This document shows positions 9,856 to 19,195 of a stretch of 64,000 nucleotides of DNA, piece by piece; position 1 is the first letter of the stretch; each line of letters opens with the position of its first letter. This stretch comes from an uncultured Aquimarina sp. (GTDB lineage: Bacteria > Bacteroidota > Bacteroidia > Flavobacteriales > Flavobacteriaceae): NCBI GenBank assembly GCA_947498815.1, contig CANMLU010000016.1, positions 34,675 to 98,674 on the forward strand. The letters run 5' to 3'. Under the pieces are notes generated by a model, which saw only the letters and a list, made by a program, of their open reading frames with translations, was not told the origin of the DNA and did no database searches. The position numbers were made by a program, and so were the translations under genes.

Positions 9856-12800
9856 ATGTTAACTTTTAATACTAAAGGTATAGTCCTGTTTTGTTATTTA
9901 TTCTGGATAGGATGCCTTACTTCTTTCTCTCAAAGTACAATACCTGGTAAGTTTGCCCCGTTAAATGGCAAGACTATGCTCATCATCGGTCAGGATTTAG
10001 GTTCTGTAGCTGGTTATGTAAATAGTAGCCTGTTCCCTACTCCCGCCGGAGTAACAATGTATACAGATTTATATACAATGGCCGGGTTGAATAGTATTAC
10101 CAATTATGGCGCGGGTGATATCGGTTCACAAGCAGCATTAGATCGATACCCGAACTCTGCACTTGCCATAGGATTATGGATGGTCGAAGAAAATGACGGC
10201 CAAGGTGAAGATCATCCCAATGGTTTGACCGAAATTGTAAACGGACAACATAATGATGAACTAGATAAATTTGCTGCTTTTGCAAATAGAAACGCTCCCA
10301 GACCAATTTATCTTAGAATAGGATATGAATTCGATGGTCCCTGGAACAATTATAATCCATCCAAATATCAAGCGGCGTATCGATATATTGTAAATTATTT
10401 AAATCAAAAACAAGTAACCAATGTTGCCTATGTATGGCAATCAGCAACTTGGGGTGCCACTGCTCCTAATATAATCGACAGTTATTATCCCGGAGACCAA
10501 TACGTAGACTATGTAGGGCTTTCTTTTTTCTTCTTTGATGCAAACTTCAACGGAAATAATCTTGATTATATCTTAAATTTTGCCAGAACCCGGAACAAAC
10601 CCATTATGATGGCCGAAGTATCTGCTCAATATCACGAATTTGACCAAGGTACTTTTCATCCATTTGATAATCCTGGTTCTCCACAACAATTAGGAGGGCA
10701 AGGTATATGGAATCAATTTTTCAAGGATCAGCTTATTCCATTTATTGATGATAACAGGGATGTAATCCGATCCGTTGCATATATCAATGCAGATTGGCAA
10801 TCTCAACCACAATGGAAATGGCCAGATGCCAATAATGGCTTTTGGGGGGATACCAGAATTGAAACCAATACTACAATAGCCACAAATTGGAATACTTATA
10901 TCACCAATGGAAATTTTTTACATGGTGGTCCAAATTTGTTAAGTGACTTAGGAATCGCAGGAGGTCCAAACCCAATTCCAACTTGTAATGACGGTATCCA
11001 AAACGGAGATGAAACCGGGGTAGATTGCGGCGGCAGTTGTCAACCCTGTCAAACCACTCCAACGTGTAATGATGGTATCCAAAATGGTGATGAGACCGGT
11101 GTGGATTGTGGTGGAAGTTGTGCTCCTTGTAACACTGGAGGTGATGTAATCACAAAAATAGAAGCCGAAACTGGAAACCTATCTGGCCAGGCTCAATATT
11201 ACAATGATGGTGCAGCGAGCAATGGACAAGGAGTGGCATATCTTGATGGTAACGGTAATGGATTTACAATCACGAATGCTCCCGAAGCAAACAAAGTTGA
11301 GTTTATCTATGCCTCTCAAAACTCGGGCAAAATCTCTGTATATATTAATGGCCAGAATGCAGGGGATCTTAATTTCACATCAAATGGTGCTTGGGTTGGA
11401 TCATACACTACAGCTACTTTCAGTGCGGCAGTTCCATCGGGTGCTTCATTTCAAGTAATAAACAATAATGGAGATACTGCTTTAAATGTAGATTATCTCA
11501 ACTTTATAAGTGAAAACACTGGAGGGGGAAATGAGCCTTGTACAGGATCAGATATCCCAAACGCATCAATAAATAAAACGGATGAAAGCTCACAAGGAGC
11601 TAATGATGGTGCTATTACTTTTAGTTTCTCCGATACCCCAGGAAGAACAAATATAGAATTTAGTATCAATGGAGGTAGTACGTATCCATATAATGTAGCG
11701 GATAACAGTGGGTCAACTACAGTTTCTAACCTATCTCCTGGAACCTATCAACTTTATACAAGATGGGGTAACAACGAATGTCCTCAAAATCTTGGAGAAA
11801 TAACTATAGCCGCCGGTAATGGAGGCGGAACTGATTGTTCTGGTGGTTGTCCAGATGGATTTACTTTTTTTGCTTGCGGAAGATGTTGGGTGGATGAAGC
11901 CCAGGCACAATCTGCAGGTTGTACAGAAACTTGCGATAATCCAGGAGGACCAACTTGTGATGACGGTATCCAAAACGGAGACGAAACCGGAATAGATTGT
12001 GGTGGATCCTGTCCTAACGCATGTGATACAGGTGGAGGATGCACCGACTGTATCAATTTCAATCAAACTGGTACTTCTTCTTTTTCTAACCAGGATAGTG
12101 CAGCTAATATTGCTATTCAGGATGATGGATCTACAGCCTTATTAACAGATAATACATGGAGAAGAACCAATACAAAATATACGATCACAGCTAATACAGT
12201 ACTGGAATTTGAGTTTCAAAGTACATCACAAGGTGAAATACATGGTATCGGTTTTGACAGCGACAATTCATTAACCTCTGCCCAAATTTTTCAATTATAC
12301 GGAACACAAAATTGGGGGAATCGTGATTTTGATTATGTTCCTAGTGGATATACATCTTTTAGCATTCCGATTGGAGATTACTATACGGGTAATGAAATGT
12401 ACTTAGTATTAGTGAATGATTTTGATAATGGATCAGGAAACACTAGCTCTTTTCGAAATGTTAGAATTTTTGAAAGCGGAACAACACCTACTTGTACTGA
12501 TGGCATCCAAAATGGGGATGAAACCGGAATAGATTGCGGAGGTAGTTGTGAGCCTTGCACCATCGCACCCACATGTAATGATGGTATTCAAAACGGGGAT
12601 GAAACAGGAGTAGATTGTGGAGGTAGTTGTGAACCATGTAGTACAAACACTTTAAGCGCAAAATTGCTCCCTCCTAATGGTAAAATTTTACTTACCATCG
12701 GGCAGGATTTAAAAACCGTAAAAGATTATAACGATGGAGGTGTTCAAGGTAAAGGGTTCCCCATTATGGGAGGAACTACCACCTATATATCATTTTATAG

Positions 12801-14115
12801 TCTGTTGGACTCTCAATTTCCACAATATGGTGCTCTTGGAGAAACGGCCAATGGCGGAATTGCAACAAACGGTAATGGTTCAACCATCGATGTGGATTGG
12901 GGAGCGGGACCATTAAATGCCCGAAGCTCTGTTTTGGCATATCCAAATTCTAGTTTATCTATTGGATTAAGTATGACTGAAGGTGAAGCCACTGCCGATG
13001 GAATCAATTATTGGTGCCAGGGATGTTTAGCACAAATTGGACAGGGACAATGGGATAATCAAATCAAAAGACTAGCATCATTCTGCAAACGATATGGAGA
13101 TAGAGCTATCTACCTTCGAATCGCTTACGAATTTGATGGAAACTGGAACGTAGGCTATGAAAACAGAGCCAATTATATTAACGCCTATAAACGTGTGGTT
13201 GATGTAATGCGTGCTGAAGGTGTTACAAATGTGGCCTATGTATGGCAATCAAGTTCCTCTCCTATTGATGATGTATTAGATATTCAATTTGGAGAAGGTA
13301 ATTTTGGAGATATTCAAAGTTGGTACCCAGGAGATGATTATGTAGATTGGATGGGGCTATCATGGTTCGTTACTCCCGATGAAACCACAACTGTATTGCC
13401 AGGAATACCTACTCAAAGAGAAAAAGCAAATGAGGTGGTAACCTTTGCAAGAAACAAAAACAAACCCGTTTATATTGCCGAGTCTACTCCGCAAGGATAT
13501 GACCTGATTAACCTTGGTGATTGCAATATATCTTCTGTGTGGGATGGTAATGCAGCACAAGGCTGCGTAAATAAATCTGCAAGTGGCCTTTGGAATGAAT
13601 GGTTTGCTCCTTTCTTTGACTACATCTACAACAACAGTGATGTAATACGACAAGTACACTATATTAATGCAAATTGGGAGGATGACACTGCCTTATTTGG
13701 ACAAGGAAACAGAGCAAATGGATATTGGGGGCGTGCGGGTGTTCATGTAAATAATACTATTGCCAATAATTGGAAATCTGAGATCGATAAATCAATATGG
13801 TTACATGGCAGTAGTAACCTTAATGGTCAATTGTTACAATCGCAATTACTATCAAACCTTAAATTATCAAGGAACCTTGAGTCGGAAATATCAATATATC
13901 CAAATCCATCTGAAGGAGTATTTGCTGTACGCGGACAGGATCTTACTAAAATACAGATCAGTGATTTAAATGGGCGTGTAATAAAAGATATAATTACTAA
14001 ACCATCGAATCAAGAGTCAAGAATTGATATTCATAATATCCAAAAAGGAATGTATTTAATAACGATTATCACTAATAACCAAACCCAAATAACAAAGCGA
14101 CTCGTCATAAACTAA
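9856..14115 (+). CDS. Secreted multimodular enzyme with two GH26 catalytic domains (candidate beta-1,3-xylanase)
   Basis: 1419 residues. Order: signal peptide (1-26); GH26 domain A (about 35-365); two Cys-rich DGIQNGDET units (377-398, 404-425); a CBM35/CBM6-like domain (432-553); an Ig/SprB-like domain (561-652); a CGRCW Cys motif (665-689); a third DGIQNGDET unit (700-722); an unassigned beta-sandwich module (about 733-875); units four and five (879-928); GH26 domain B (about 935-1325); and a T9SS domain ending KRLVIN. Likely acid/base and nucleophile pairs are E158 and E254 (YEFDG, AEVS) and E1092 and E1209 (YEFDG, AEST). From memory, the Vibrio beta-1,3-xylanase uses E138 and E234, the same 96-residue spacing as domain A. 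GH26 also contains beta-mannanases; the xylose genes nearby favour xylan. A strong terminator follows. Confidence 0.87.
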   Translation: MLTFNTKGIVLFCYLFWIGCLTSFSQSTIPGKFAPLNGKTMLIIGQDLGSVAGYVNSSLFPTPAGVTMYTDLYTMAGLNSITNYGAGDIGSQAALDRYPNSALAIGLWMVEENDGQGEDHPNGLTEIVNGQHNDELDKFAAFANRNAPRPIYLRIGYEFDGPWNNYNPSKYQAAYRYIVNYLNQKQVTNVAYVWQSATWGATAPNIIDSYYPGDQYVDYVGLSFFFFDANFNGNNLDYILNFARTRNKPIMMAEVSAQYHEFDQGTFHPFDNPGSPQQLGGQGIWNQFFKDQLIPFIDDNRDVIRSVAYINADWQSQPQWKWPDANNGFWGDTRIETNTTIATNWNTYITNGNFLHGGPNLLSDLGIAGGPNPIPTCNDGIQNGDETGVDCGGSCQPCQTTPTCNDGIQNGDETGVDCGGSCAPCNTGGDVITKIEAETGNLSGQAQYYNDGAASNGQGVAYLDGNGNGFTITNAPEANKVEFIYASQNSGKISVYINGQNAGDLNFTSNGAWVGSYTTATFSAAVPSGASFQVINNNGDTALNVDYLNFISENTGGGNEPCTGSDIPNASINKTDESSQGANDGAITFSFSDTPGRTNIEFSINGGSTYPYNVADNSGSTTVSNLSPGTYQLYTRWGNNECPQNLGEITIAAGNGGGTDCSGGCPDGFTFFACGRCWVDEAQAQSAGCTETCDNPGGPTCDDGIQNGDETGIDCGGSCPNACDTGGGCTDCINFNQTGTSSFSNQDSAANIAIQDDGSTALLTDNTWRRTNTKYTITANTVLEFEFQSTSQGEIHGIGFDSDNSLTSAQIFQLYGTQNWGNRDFDYVPSGYTSFSIPIGDYYTGNEMYLVLVNDFDNGSGNTSSFRNVRIFESGTTPTCTDGIQNGDETGIDCGGSCEPCTIAPTCNDGIQNGDETGVDCGGSCEPCSTNTLSAKLLPPNGKILLTIGQDLKTVKDYNDGGVQGKGFPIMGGTTTYISFYSLLDSQFPQYGALGETANGGIATNGNGSTIDVDWGAGPLNARSSVLAYPNSSLSIGLSMTEGEATADGINYWCQGCLAQIGQGQWDNQIKRLASFCKRYGDRAIYLRIAYEFDGNWNVGYENRANYINAYKRVVDVMRAEGVTNVAYVWQSSSSPIDDVLDIQFGEGNFGDIQSWYPGDDYVDWMGLSWFVTPDETTTVLPGIPTQREKANEVVTFARNKNKPVYIAESTPQGYDLINLGDCNISSVWDGNAAQGCVNKSASGLWNEWFAPFFDYIYNNSDVIRQVHYINANWEDDTALFGQGNRANGYWGRAGVHVNNTIANNWKSEIDKSIWLHGSSNLNGQLLQSQLLSNLKLSRNLESEISIYPNPSEGVFAVRGQDLTKIQISDLNGRVIKDIITKPSNQESRIDIHNIQKGMYLITIITNNQTQITKRLVIN

Positions 14116-14180
14116 ATCAAACTCAACTAGTATTACGAAATAACTTTTCAAGTTATATTAATTTTTATGATGATGAGTAA

Positions 14181-14213
14181 GGGACTGATTTTAAAAAATC
14201 AGTCCCTTTTTTT
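14181..14213 (+). terminator. Intrinsic terminator of the double GH26 gene
   Basis: GGGACTGATT and AATCAGTCCC form a perfect 10-bp stem, followed by seven Ts. It lies about 65 bases after the GH26 stop codon. The minus-strand reading lacks a T-run, so it mainly serves the plus strand. Confidence 0.9.
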
Positions 14214-14247
14214 ATGGTCTATTTTTAATCTTGAAAAGCATCGGAGT

Positions 14248-15678
14248 TTACATTGCTTTTCCTATACTTATTTTCTTCTTTAAATAAGGCGCCAATTGCT
14301 CGTAGATAGGTATAAAAACTTTTTCTTTTATGTTTTCTGCATCCTGAGAGTAGTATACCTTATTTACTTCGTAACGGGCACTTCCCAACAACTGGTGCAT
14401 ATGTAGCATTTTAAAATCTATCACTTCTTTTATATTTTTTCCTAAATCTTCACACCCAAAAATACCCGGTGTATTAGGTGCAGAAATTAATAACTCGTTC
14501 ACACTCTTATCATCCTGAGCCAAATCATGTAACACTTGTAATAAAATCTGTTCATATAAATCTCCTGCTCCCAAACTCCAATCGGTCTTTGGCTCTTCCT
14601 CTTTTGCCAAGGTGCTTAATGAAAACGACTCTTTGGTATCTATCCCTAATATCAAAAGCACGTTATCAATAGTTCTTCCGGTTCCGCCATTGTCAACAAT
14701 TATTTTTTCTAAGTCATTTTTTTCTGCATCACTTAAAATCCCATTTACCATATGTTCGTATCCTAATAATAATAATGCTTCTCTAACCTTCTTATATTTC
14801 TGCGGATCTTTCTTTTTCATTCTTACAAATACGCCTCTGGCAGTAGCAGTACCCATTGCCATATTAGAAATTAACAACTCTGCTCCAAAAGCATTATCGG
14901 CAATACGGCGAATTCCACCAGAAGTTAATTTTTGATCCGACCATTTTAAAAAGTCAAATCGCTTTGAGAAAGTTTGTCCTTCTCTTATTTCATTCATCCG
15001 TAATGCGTGTCTATATGACAGAGCCTCACCATTTGGTCCTGCAGCTTCATTATCTCCAAATACTCCCGGCCAATCCATATTTGTTCCCCAAACTGGTCTA
15101 GGCCTATTTCCATGACATTTAATACAAGATTCAGGGTTTCTATGAAGTTTGGGAGTTTCGTCTGTAAAATCAAATTGAGAGAATTCCCAAGAACCATTAT
15201 TTTCATTCAGTTCTGCACAGTCCAATAAGTCATATTTTGGATCATCTGGTTTGGTACTTATATTCATTAAAAAAGTACCATCGGAGCCAAATAAAACTAT
15301 TCGAGGAAATTTTAGATTTGATTGTCCTTCTCCCCTGGTATGTTCAACCAAAGAAAAATTATTTTTATAATGATCCGGTAGACTATTGAGTAATTCGACA
15401 ATAGTTTTTATATCATTTTCTTTAATGAAATTCATTACTCCTTGAATAGTCATTTTGGGTTCACCATTTTTTGGTAAAGGATTCAAACTATCCAGTTTAA
15501 CGATCACATCATTTGCTGCCATTGGGCAAAGCAGTTTACCATTAATCTGTCCTCCCGTACTTATATAATCTTTGGACAATTGTACTATGGATGACTTTTT
15601 TGCGTTTGTTTGAGGGTTACAACCCGCAACAAATATGCTAATCAATATAAAACCGAAACTACTTGACACTAACTTCAT
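14248..15678 (-). CDS. Lipoprotein with a single c-type haem motif
   Basis: 476 residues. The N-terminus is a lipoprotein signal with the lipobox FVAGC (C20). One CxxCH haem-binding motif is present (C185-I-K-C188-H189), in the context RNPESCIKCHG followed by NRPRPVWG. No second haem site and no catalytic motif were recognised. The rest is mostly helical, with several further cysteines (for example C51, C153). It could be an electron-transfer lipoprotein of the periplasm or outer membrane. It points away from the Cys-rich lipoprotein gene and converges with the GH26 gene. I see no direct link to sugar breakdown; electron supply to an undetected oxidative enzyme is only a possibility. Confidence 0.75.
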   Translation of the reverse strand: MKLVSSSFGFILISIFVAGCNPQTNAKKSSIVQLSKDYISTGGQINGKLLCPMAANDVIVKLDSLNPLPKNGEPKMTIQGVMNFIKENDIKTIVELLNSLPDHYKNNFSLVEHTRGEGQSNLKFPRIVLFGSDGTFLMNISTKPDDPKYDLLDCAELNENNGSWEFSQFDFTDETPKLHRNPESCIKCHGNRPRPVWGTNMDWPGVFGDNEAAGPNGEALSYRHALRMNEIREGQTFSKRFDFLKWSDQKLTSGGIRRIADNAFGAELLISNMAMGTATARGVFVRMKKKDPQKYKKVREALLLLGYEHMVNGILSDAEKNDLEKIIVDNGGTGRTIDNVLLILGIDTKESFSLSTLAKEEEPKTDWSLGAGDLYEQILLQVLHDLAQDDKSVNELLISAPNTPGIFGCEDLGKNIKEVIDFKMLHMHQLLGSARYEVNKVYYSQDAENIKEKVFIPIYEQLAPYLKKKISIGKAM

Positions 15679-15830
15679 TAATCCTATTTTTTTAGCAAAA
15701 AAACAGAATTTTATCTAAAAAAATAGGCGTAAAACTGCATTTAACCCAAAATGCGTGGTAAAAGTGTACCACTTAAGAGTTGTTAAAGTATTATCAATTA
15801 TTCAATCAACGGGTTTTTTATCGAAATTAG

Positions 15831-15844
15831 CTCAAACGATTGAG
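15831..15844. promoter_or_regulatory. LacI-family operator-like site
   Basis: CTCAAACGATTGAG, a 14-bp dyad with six of seven base pairs symmetric and a central CG. It lies 89 bases upstream of the Cys-rich lipoprotein start. It is the most symmetric of the three similar sites in the region. Confidence 0.55.
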
Positions 15845-15932
15845 TTCGTAAAAATCTAACATAAAGTATCAACCAAAAATATTGCTTTGTGTACGTATAA
15901 TAAACTGTAAGTAAACATTAAAATTGTAAGAA

Positions 15933-16949
15933 ATGAAACATGTATTTAACTTAGCTATTTTCTCATTATTACTGTTAACGGTAACAATGTCTTGTGAAAA
16001 TGAAGAACTTGCTTCTGATACTTCGGTATCAAAAATCATAGATGCTCAAGGAAAAGCAAGCTGTCCAAGCTCGCATCCTTTTGAAGCATGTGGTCAATGT
16101 TGGACTGATGCCAATCAAGCACAATCTGGAGGTTGTAATGACACTGGCGGAAATAATGGAGGTGGCAATAACGGCGGTGGAGACCAAAATAATAACTGTC
16201 CGTCATCACACCCCTATTCTGCATGTGGTCAATGTTGGGCAGATGCAAACCAAGCACAATCCGGAGGCTGTAACGAAGATGGAAACGGCGGTGGAAACAA
16301 TGGCGGCGGAAATAATGGTGGTGGAACTCCTTGTGGAAACTACAACTATAATCCTGATAATTTAGCTTGTGTGACTGTTGTTGCTAATGGAAGTGGATGT
16401 ATGAACAGTGATGGTTTATTTGTAAGCTCAAAAGGTGTGGTAAGTAACCCATGTAATACCAAAGAAGCTGTTTTAGACATCGAAAGAAATTTAGGTGTTA
16501 ATATTGACGATCAATTCATAGCGCAATGTGGTTATCAAGGAAATGTACCATCAATTAATCCTACAATGACCAAAAGTGATTTCCTAATATACATGAAAGC
16601 TTTGTTCATAAATATTAATATCAATGGTAAAACTGGTGATCAATTCGCTACTGAATTTGCAGATTTACTTGACACTAATAATGATGGTATTTTAACAAGA
16701 AATGAAGCTAGTCAAGCTAAAGGTTCTGATCCTCGTCAAATATTAAATCTTGAGCCTATCTTTACTATTAATGGTGGGCTTGCAACAGACGATGTATTGG
16801 CATACGTTGGATTATATTTGGGTGATGGTGCACTAGATAAATATGCTGGGGACCTACCTCAATTAGTTCAAGATAATATGGCCAATTTTACTCGAACATG
16901 GCAGCCTGGTGTAAACGCTGCTTCCAAAAGATATGACAGCAATAAATAA
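15933..16949 (+). CDS. Cys-rich surface lipoprotein with duplicated CGQCW motif and an EF-hand
   Basis: 338 residues. The lipoprotein signal has the lipobox VTMSC (C20). Two copies of a roughly 28-residue Cys motif (CPSSHPFEACGQCW then DANQAQSGGC) are joined by Asn/Gly-rich linkers. The same motif occurs once inside the double GH26 enzyme (PDGFTFFACGRCW, EAQAQSAGC). The C-terminal half (about 135-338) has no family I recognise, but it contains an EF-hand-like calcium loop DTNNDGILTRNE (about 249-260). The shared motif and the upstream LacI-type site suggest a surface partner of the xylan-degrading system, perhaps a glycan-binding or enzyme-docking protein. That role is inferred. A strong terminator follows. 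Confidence 0.78.
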   Translation: MKHVFNLAIFSLLLLTVTMSCENEELASDTSVSKIIDAQGKASCPSSHPFEACGQCWTDANQAQSGGCNDTGGNNGGGNNGGGDQNNNCPSSHPYSACGQCWADANQAQSGGCNEDGNGGGNNGGGNNGGGTPCGNYNYNPDNLACVTVVANGSGCMNSDGLFVSSKGVVSNPCNTKEAVLDIERNLGVNIDDQFIAQCGYQGNVPSINPTMTKSDFLIYMKALFINININGKTGDQFATEFADLLDTNNDGILTRNEASQAKGSDPRQILNLEPIFTINGGLATDDVLAYVGLYLGDGALDKYAGDLPQLVQDNMANFTRTWQPGVNAASKRYDSNK

Positions 16950-17009
16950 AAATTTCCCCATTAGTAATGATTCGCAACGTATTGTTGCGTATTGCCCTAA
17001 ATAAATGAT

Positions 17010-17049
17010 AAGGGTTTGGTCTCAAAATCACCAAACCCTTATTTCTTTT
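17010..17049 (+). terminator. Intrinsic terminator of the Cys-rich lipoprotein gene
   Basis: AAGGGTTTGG and CCAAACCCTT form a 10-bp stem with an 11-base loop, followed by ATTTCTTTTT. A smaller hairpin (CGCAAC/GTTGCG, 16973-16989) lies just upstream. Confidence 0.85.
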
Positions 17050-17111
17050 TAAAACTTTTGTTGAAATTTATCAAATGTTTCTTATAAATTGAACGCAGAT
17101 ATATTGGTCTA

Positions 17112-18146
17112 ATGGCGAAGAAAAAAAGAATAACATTAAAAGATATAGCAAACGAGTTTAACGTTTCGATTGCTACGGTCTCTAAGGCTCTTAATGATAG
17201 TTATGAGATTAGTACAAAAACCAAAACTAAGATTCAAGAGTATGCCAAAGAACACCACTATAAGCCTAATAGTATTGCTTTAAATTTACAAAACAGGAAA
17301 ACCAAAACTATCGGAGTGATCATACCCAATATCCTAAATCATTTTTTTACTAAAGTATTCGTGGGTATCGAAAAAACAGCTATAGAAAAAGGGTATAACC
17401 TTATTACTTGTATCTCAAATGAATCTTTTGAAAAAGAAGTTAGCGCCATGGAGCTTCTTAAAAACTCTGCCTTGGATGGCTTTATCCTTTCGATTGCCGA
17501 AGAAACACAAGTAAAACAAAATTTCAGTCATTTTCAGAATACCATTAATCAAGGTATTCCTATCGTGATGTTTGATCGTGTTACCGACGAGGTTGAGTGC
17601 GACAAAGTCATTGTAAATGATAAAGAAGGAGCCTATAATGCTACAAATCATTTCATTGAAACTGGCTGTAAAAATATTGCTATTGTATCTACTATACATA
17701 ATTTAAGTGTAGGGAAACTACGGTTAGAAGGATACAAAAAAGCACTTCAGGAAGCTAATATTCCTATTGACGAATCTTTAATCCTAAAAGTTGATGAATT
17801 TAATGACATCGATACCTTATTAAAAATAGTATTAGACTCTCGAAAAGTGGATGCCATGTTGTGCCTTGAAGAAGATTCGGCAGTAAGTACACTAAGAATG
17901 GTTCAATCAAAAGGATATAAAGTTCCTGATGATATTTCGATAATAGGTTTTACCAATGGGGTGTTGCCAAGACACGTGACTCCATCGATTACAACCATAA
18001 GTCAACATGGGATTTATTTGGGTGAGACCGCCACAAAAATGCTAATCGAAAAATTAGAAAACGAAAATTCTGAAACTTCACATACTACAAAAGTGGTTAA
18101 AACAAATCTTATTGAACGAGAAAGCACAAAACCACTTATTTATTAA
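17112..18146 (+). CDS. LacI-family transcriptional regulator
   Basis: 344 residues of normal family length. The N-terminal HTH (TLKDIANEFNVS, ATVSKALN, about 8-27) and the hinge helix (about 55-63) are clear. They are followed by a periplasmic-binding-protein-like effector domain (GVIIPNI about 71-77, ending at an ISIIGFTNG strand). Such proteins bind a sugar and release or grip a CG-centred palindrome. Candidate operators lie at 6545, 15831 and 39240, all upstream of genes of this locus, so it may repress the locus in the absence of xylose or a xylo-oligosaccharide. The effector is not known. It converges with the mutarotase gene, and the two stop codons overlap by four bases. Confidence 0.93.
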   Translation: MAKKKRITLKDIANEFNVSIATVSKALNDSYEISTKTKTKIQEYAKEHHYKPNSIALNLQNRKTKTIGVIIPNILNHFFTKVFVGIEKTAIEKGYNLITCISNESFEKEVSAMELLKNSALDGFILSIAEETQVKQNFSHFQNTINQGIPIVMFDRVTDEVECDKVIVNDKEGAYNATNHFIETGCKNIAIVSTIHNLSVGKLRLEGYKKALQEANIPIDESLILKVDEFNDIDTLLKIVLDSRKVDAMLCLEEDSAVSTLRMVQSKGYKVPDDISIIGFTNGVLPRHVTPSITTISQHGIYLGETATKMLIEKLENENSETSHTTKVVKTNLIERESTKPLIY

Positions 18147-19183
18147 TCATTTACAATTCCAAATTTGAAAACACTCTTGTTCTCATAATATTCTCCAGCT
18201 TGTAATACTGCAGATGGAAAATGTGAATGATTTGGAGCATCCGGATAGTTTTGTGTTTCAAAACATATAGCCGGAAACTTACTATATTTTGCTCCTTTTC
18301 TAAAGTTCCAATCCGGAAATTTTTCCTGAGTATAAATAACCACGGCAGGTTGATTTGTAAGCACTTCCATTACAATGCCACTTTCTTGAGCACTAACAGT
18401 AACTTTTGCTTCCTTTTTAGCATCAAAAACAAAGGTATCATCTATACTACCATTTTCTTCAAGGGCATCTAGTTTCTGTGCACTGAGAAAATCATAATTA
18501 GTATCTACAACTGGCTTTATTACTCCCGTTGGTATTTGATGATCTACTTCAAGATAATTAGAGCAATTTAACTTCAGCGTATGATCGGTAATGGAGTTCA
18601 CTCCATTTAAATTGTAATATGCATGATTTGTAAGATTTACAACGGTATCCTGATCAGAAACAGCCTGGTATGTAATTTTGAGCTCGTTCTCATTAGTCAA
18701 TTGATAAATCACTTTTACTCTCAAGTTTCCAGGATACCCTTCTTCCATATGCTCGCTGAGGTAAGAAAGAGAAACGGATAATTCATCCTCATCGATATAT
18801 TCTATTTCCCAAACTCTTTCATCAAAACCATTTCTTCCACCGTGCAAATGCACCCCGTTTTCATGATACAGTGGATAATCAATAGTATTAACCGTTATTT
18901 TTTCATTAGAAATCCTACCAGCATATCTACCAATCGAAGCGCCAAGAAATCTAGACACTTTATTCTTCGATTTATCAACATAATCCTGTAAAGAATCAAA
19001 ACCGACAACTACATTAATAAGTTTTCCGTGCCGATCCGGAACTTCTAAACTCATTATAGTGGCGGCAAAGTTGGTGATACGTAATCGCATACCATTATCA
19101 TTTTTTAATGATAACACAAGTAGTTCCTCTTGATTATGAAACCCAAATGATTTTTGCTTTATTTTTCTTTTAATTGTCTTCAA
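18143..19183 (-). CDS. galM: Aldose 1-epimerase (mutarotase)
   Basis: 346 residues. Interconverts alpha and beta anomers of aldoses in the cytoplasm; in this operon the likely substrate is xylose freed by the beta-xylosidase. GalM-family marks include GRYAGRI near residue 75, NGVHLHGGRNGFD (about 109-121) with the catalytic histidine, NLTNHAYYNL (about 184-193) with the second histidine, and a late catalytic glutamate in AICFETQNYPDAPN. It is the last gene of the long xylose operon, 12 bases after the GH26 lipoprotein gene. No signal peptide is present. Confidence 0.92.
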   Translation of the reverse strand: MKTIKRKIKQKSFGFHNQEELLVLSLKNDNGMRLRITNFAATIMSLEVPDRHGKLINVVVGFDSLQDYVDKSKNKVSRFLGASIGRYAGRISNEKITVNTIDYPLYHENGVHLHGGRNGFDERVWEIEYIDEDELSVSLSYLSEHMEEGYPGNLRVKVIYQLTNENELKITYQAVSDQDTVVNLTNHAYYNLNGVNSITDHTLKLNCSNYLEVDHQIPTGVIKPVVDTNYDFLSAQKLDALEENGSIDDTFVFDAKKEAKVTVSAQESGIVMEVLTNQPAVVIYTQEKFPDWNFRKGAKYSKFPAICFETQNYPDAPNHSHFPSAVLQAGEYYENKSVFKFGIVND

Positions 19184-19195
19184 ATTAGAATTTCT

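Noticed and set aside
11731-12066. 111-residue open frame antisense to the GH26 enzyme
   Set aside because: It lies opposite a strongly supported coding sequence, has low-complexity composition mirroring the Cys/Gly repeats, and has no recognisable domain.
9856-14115. Calling the GH26 enzymes beta-mannanases
   Set aside because: GH26 includes mannanases, but the operon-linked GH26 gene sits among xylose genes and nothing for mannose is present. I keep the mannanase option as an alternative only.
14612-14935. 107-residue open frame antisense to the cytochrome-like lipoprotein
   Set aside because: It has no homology clue and lies entirely within a supported gene on the other strand.
16973-16989. 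CGCAAC/GTTGCG hairpin as a separate terminator
   Set aside because: It has no T-run and lies just before a much stronger terminator at 17010; it may only be part of the same 3' end.
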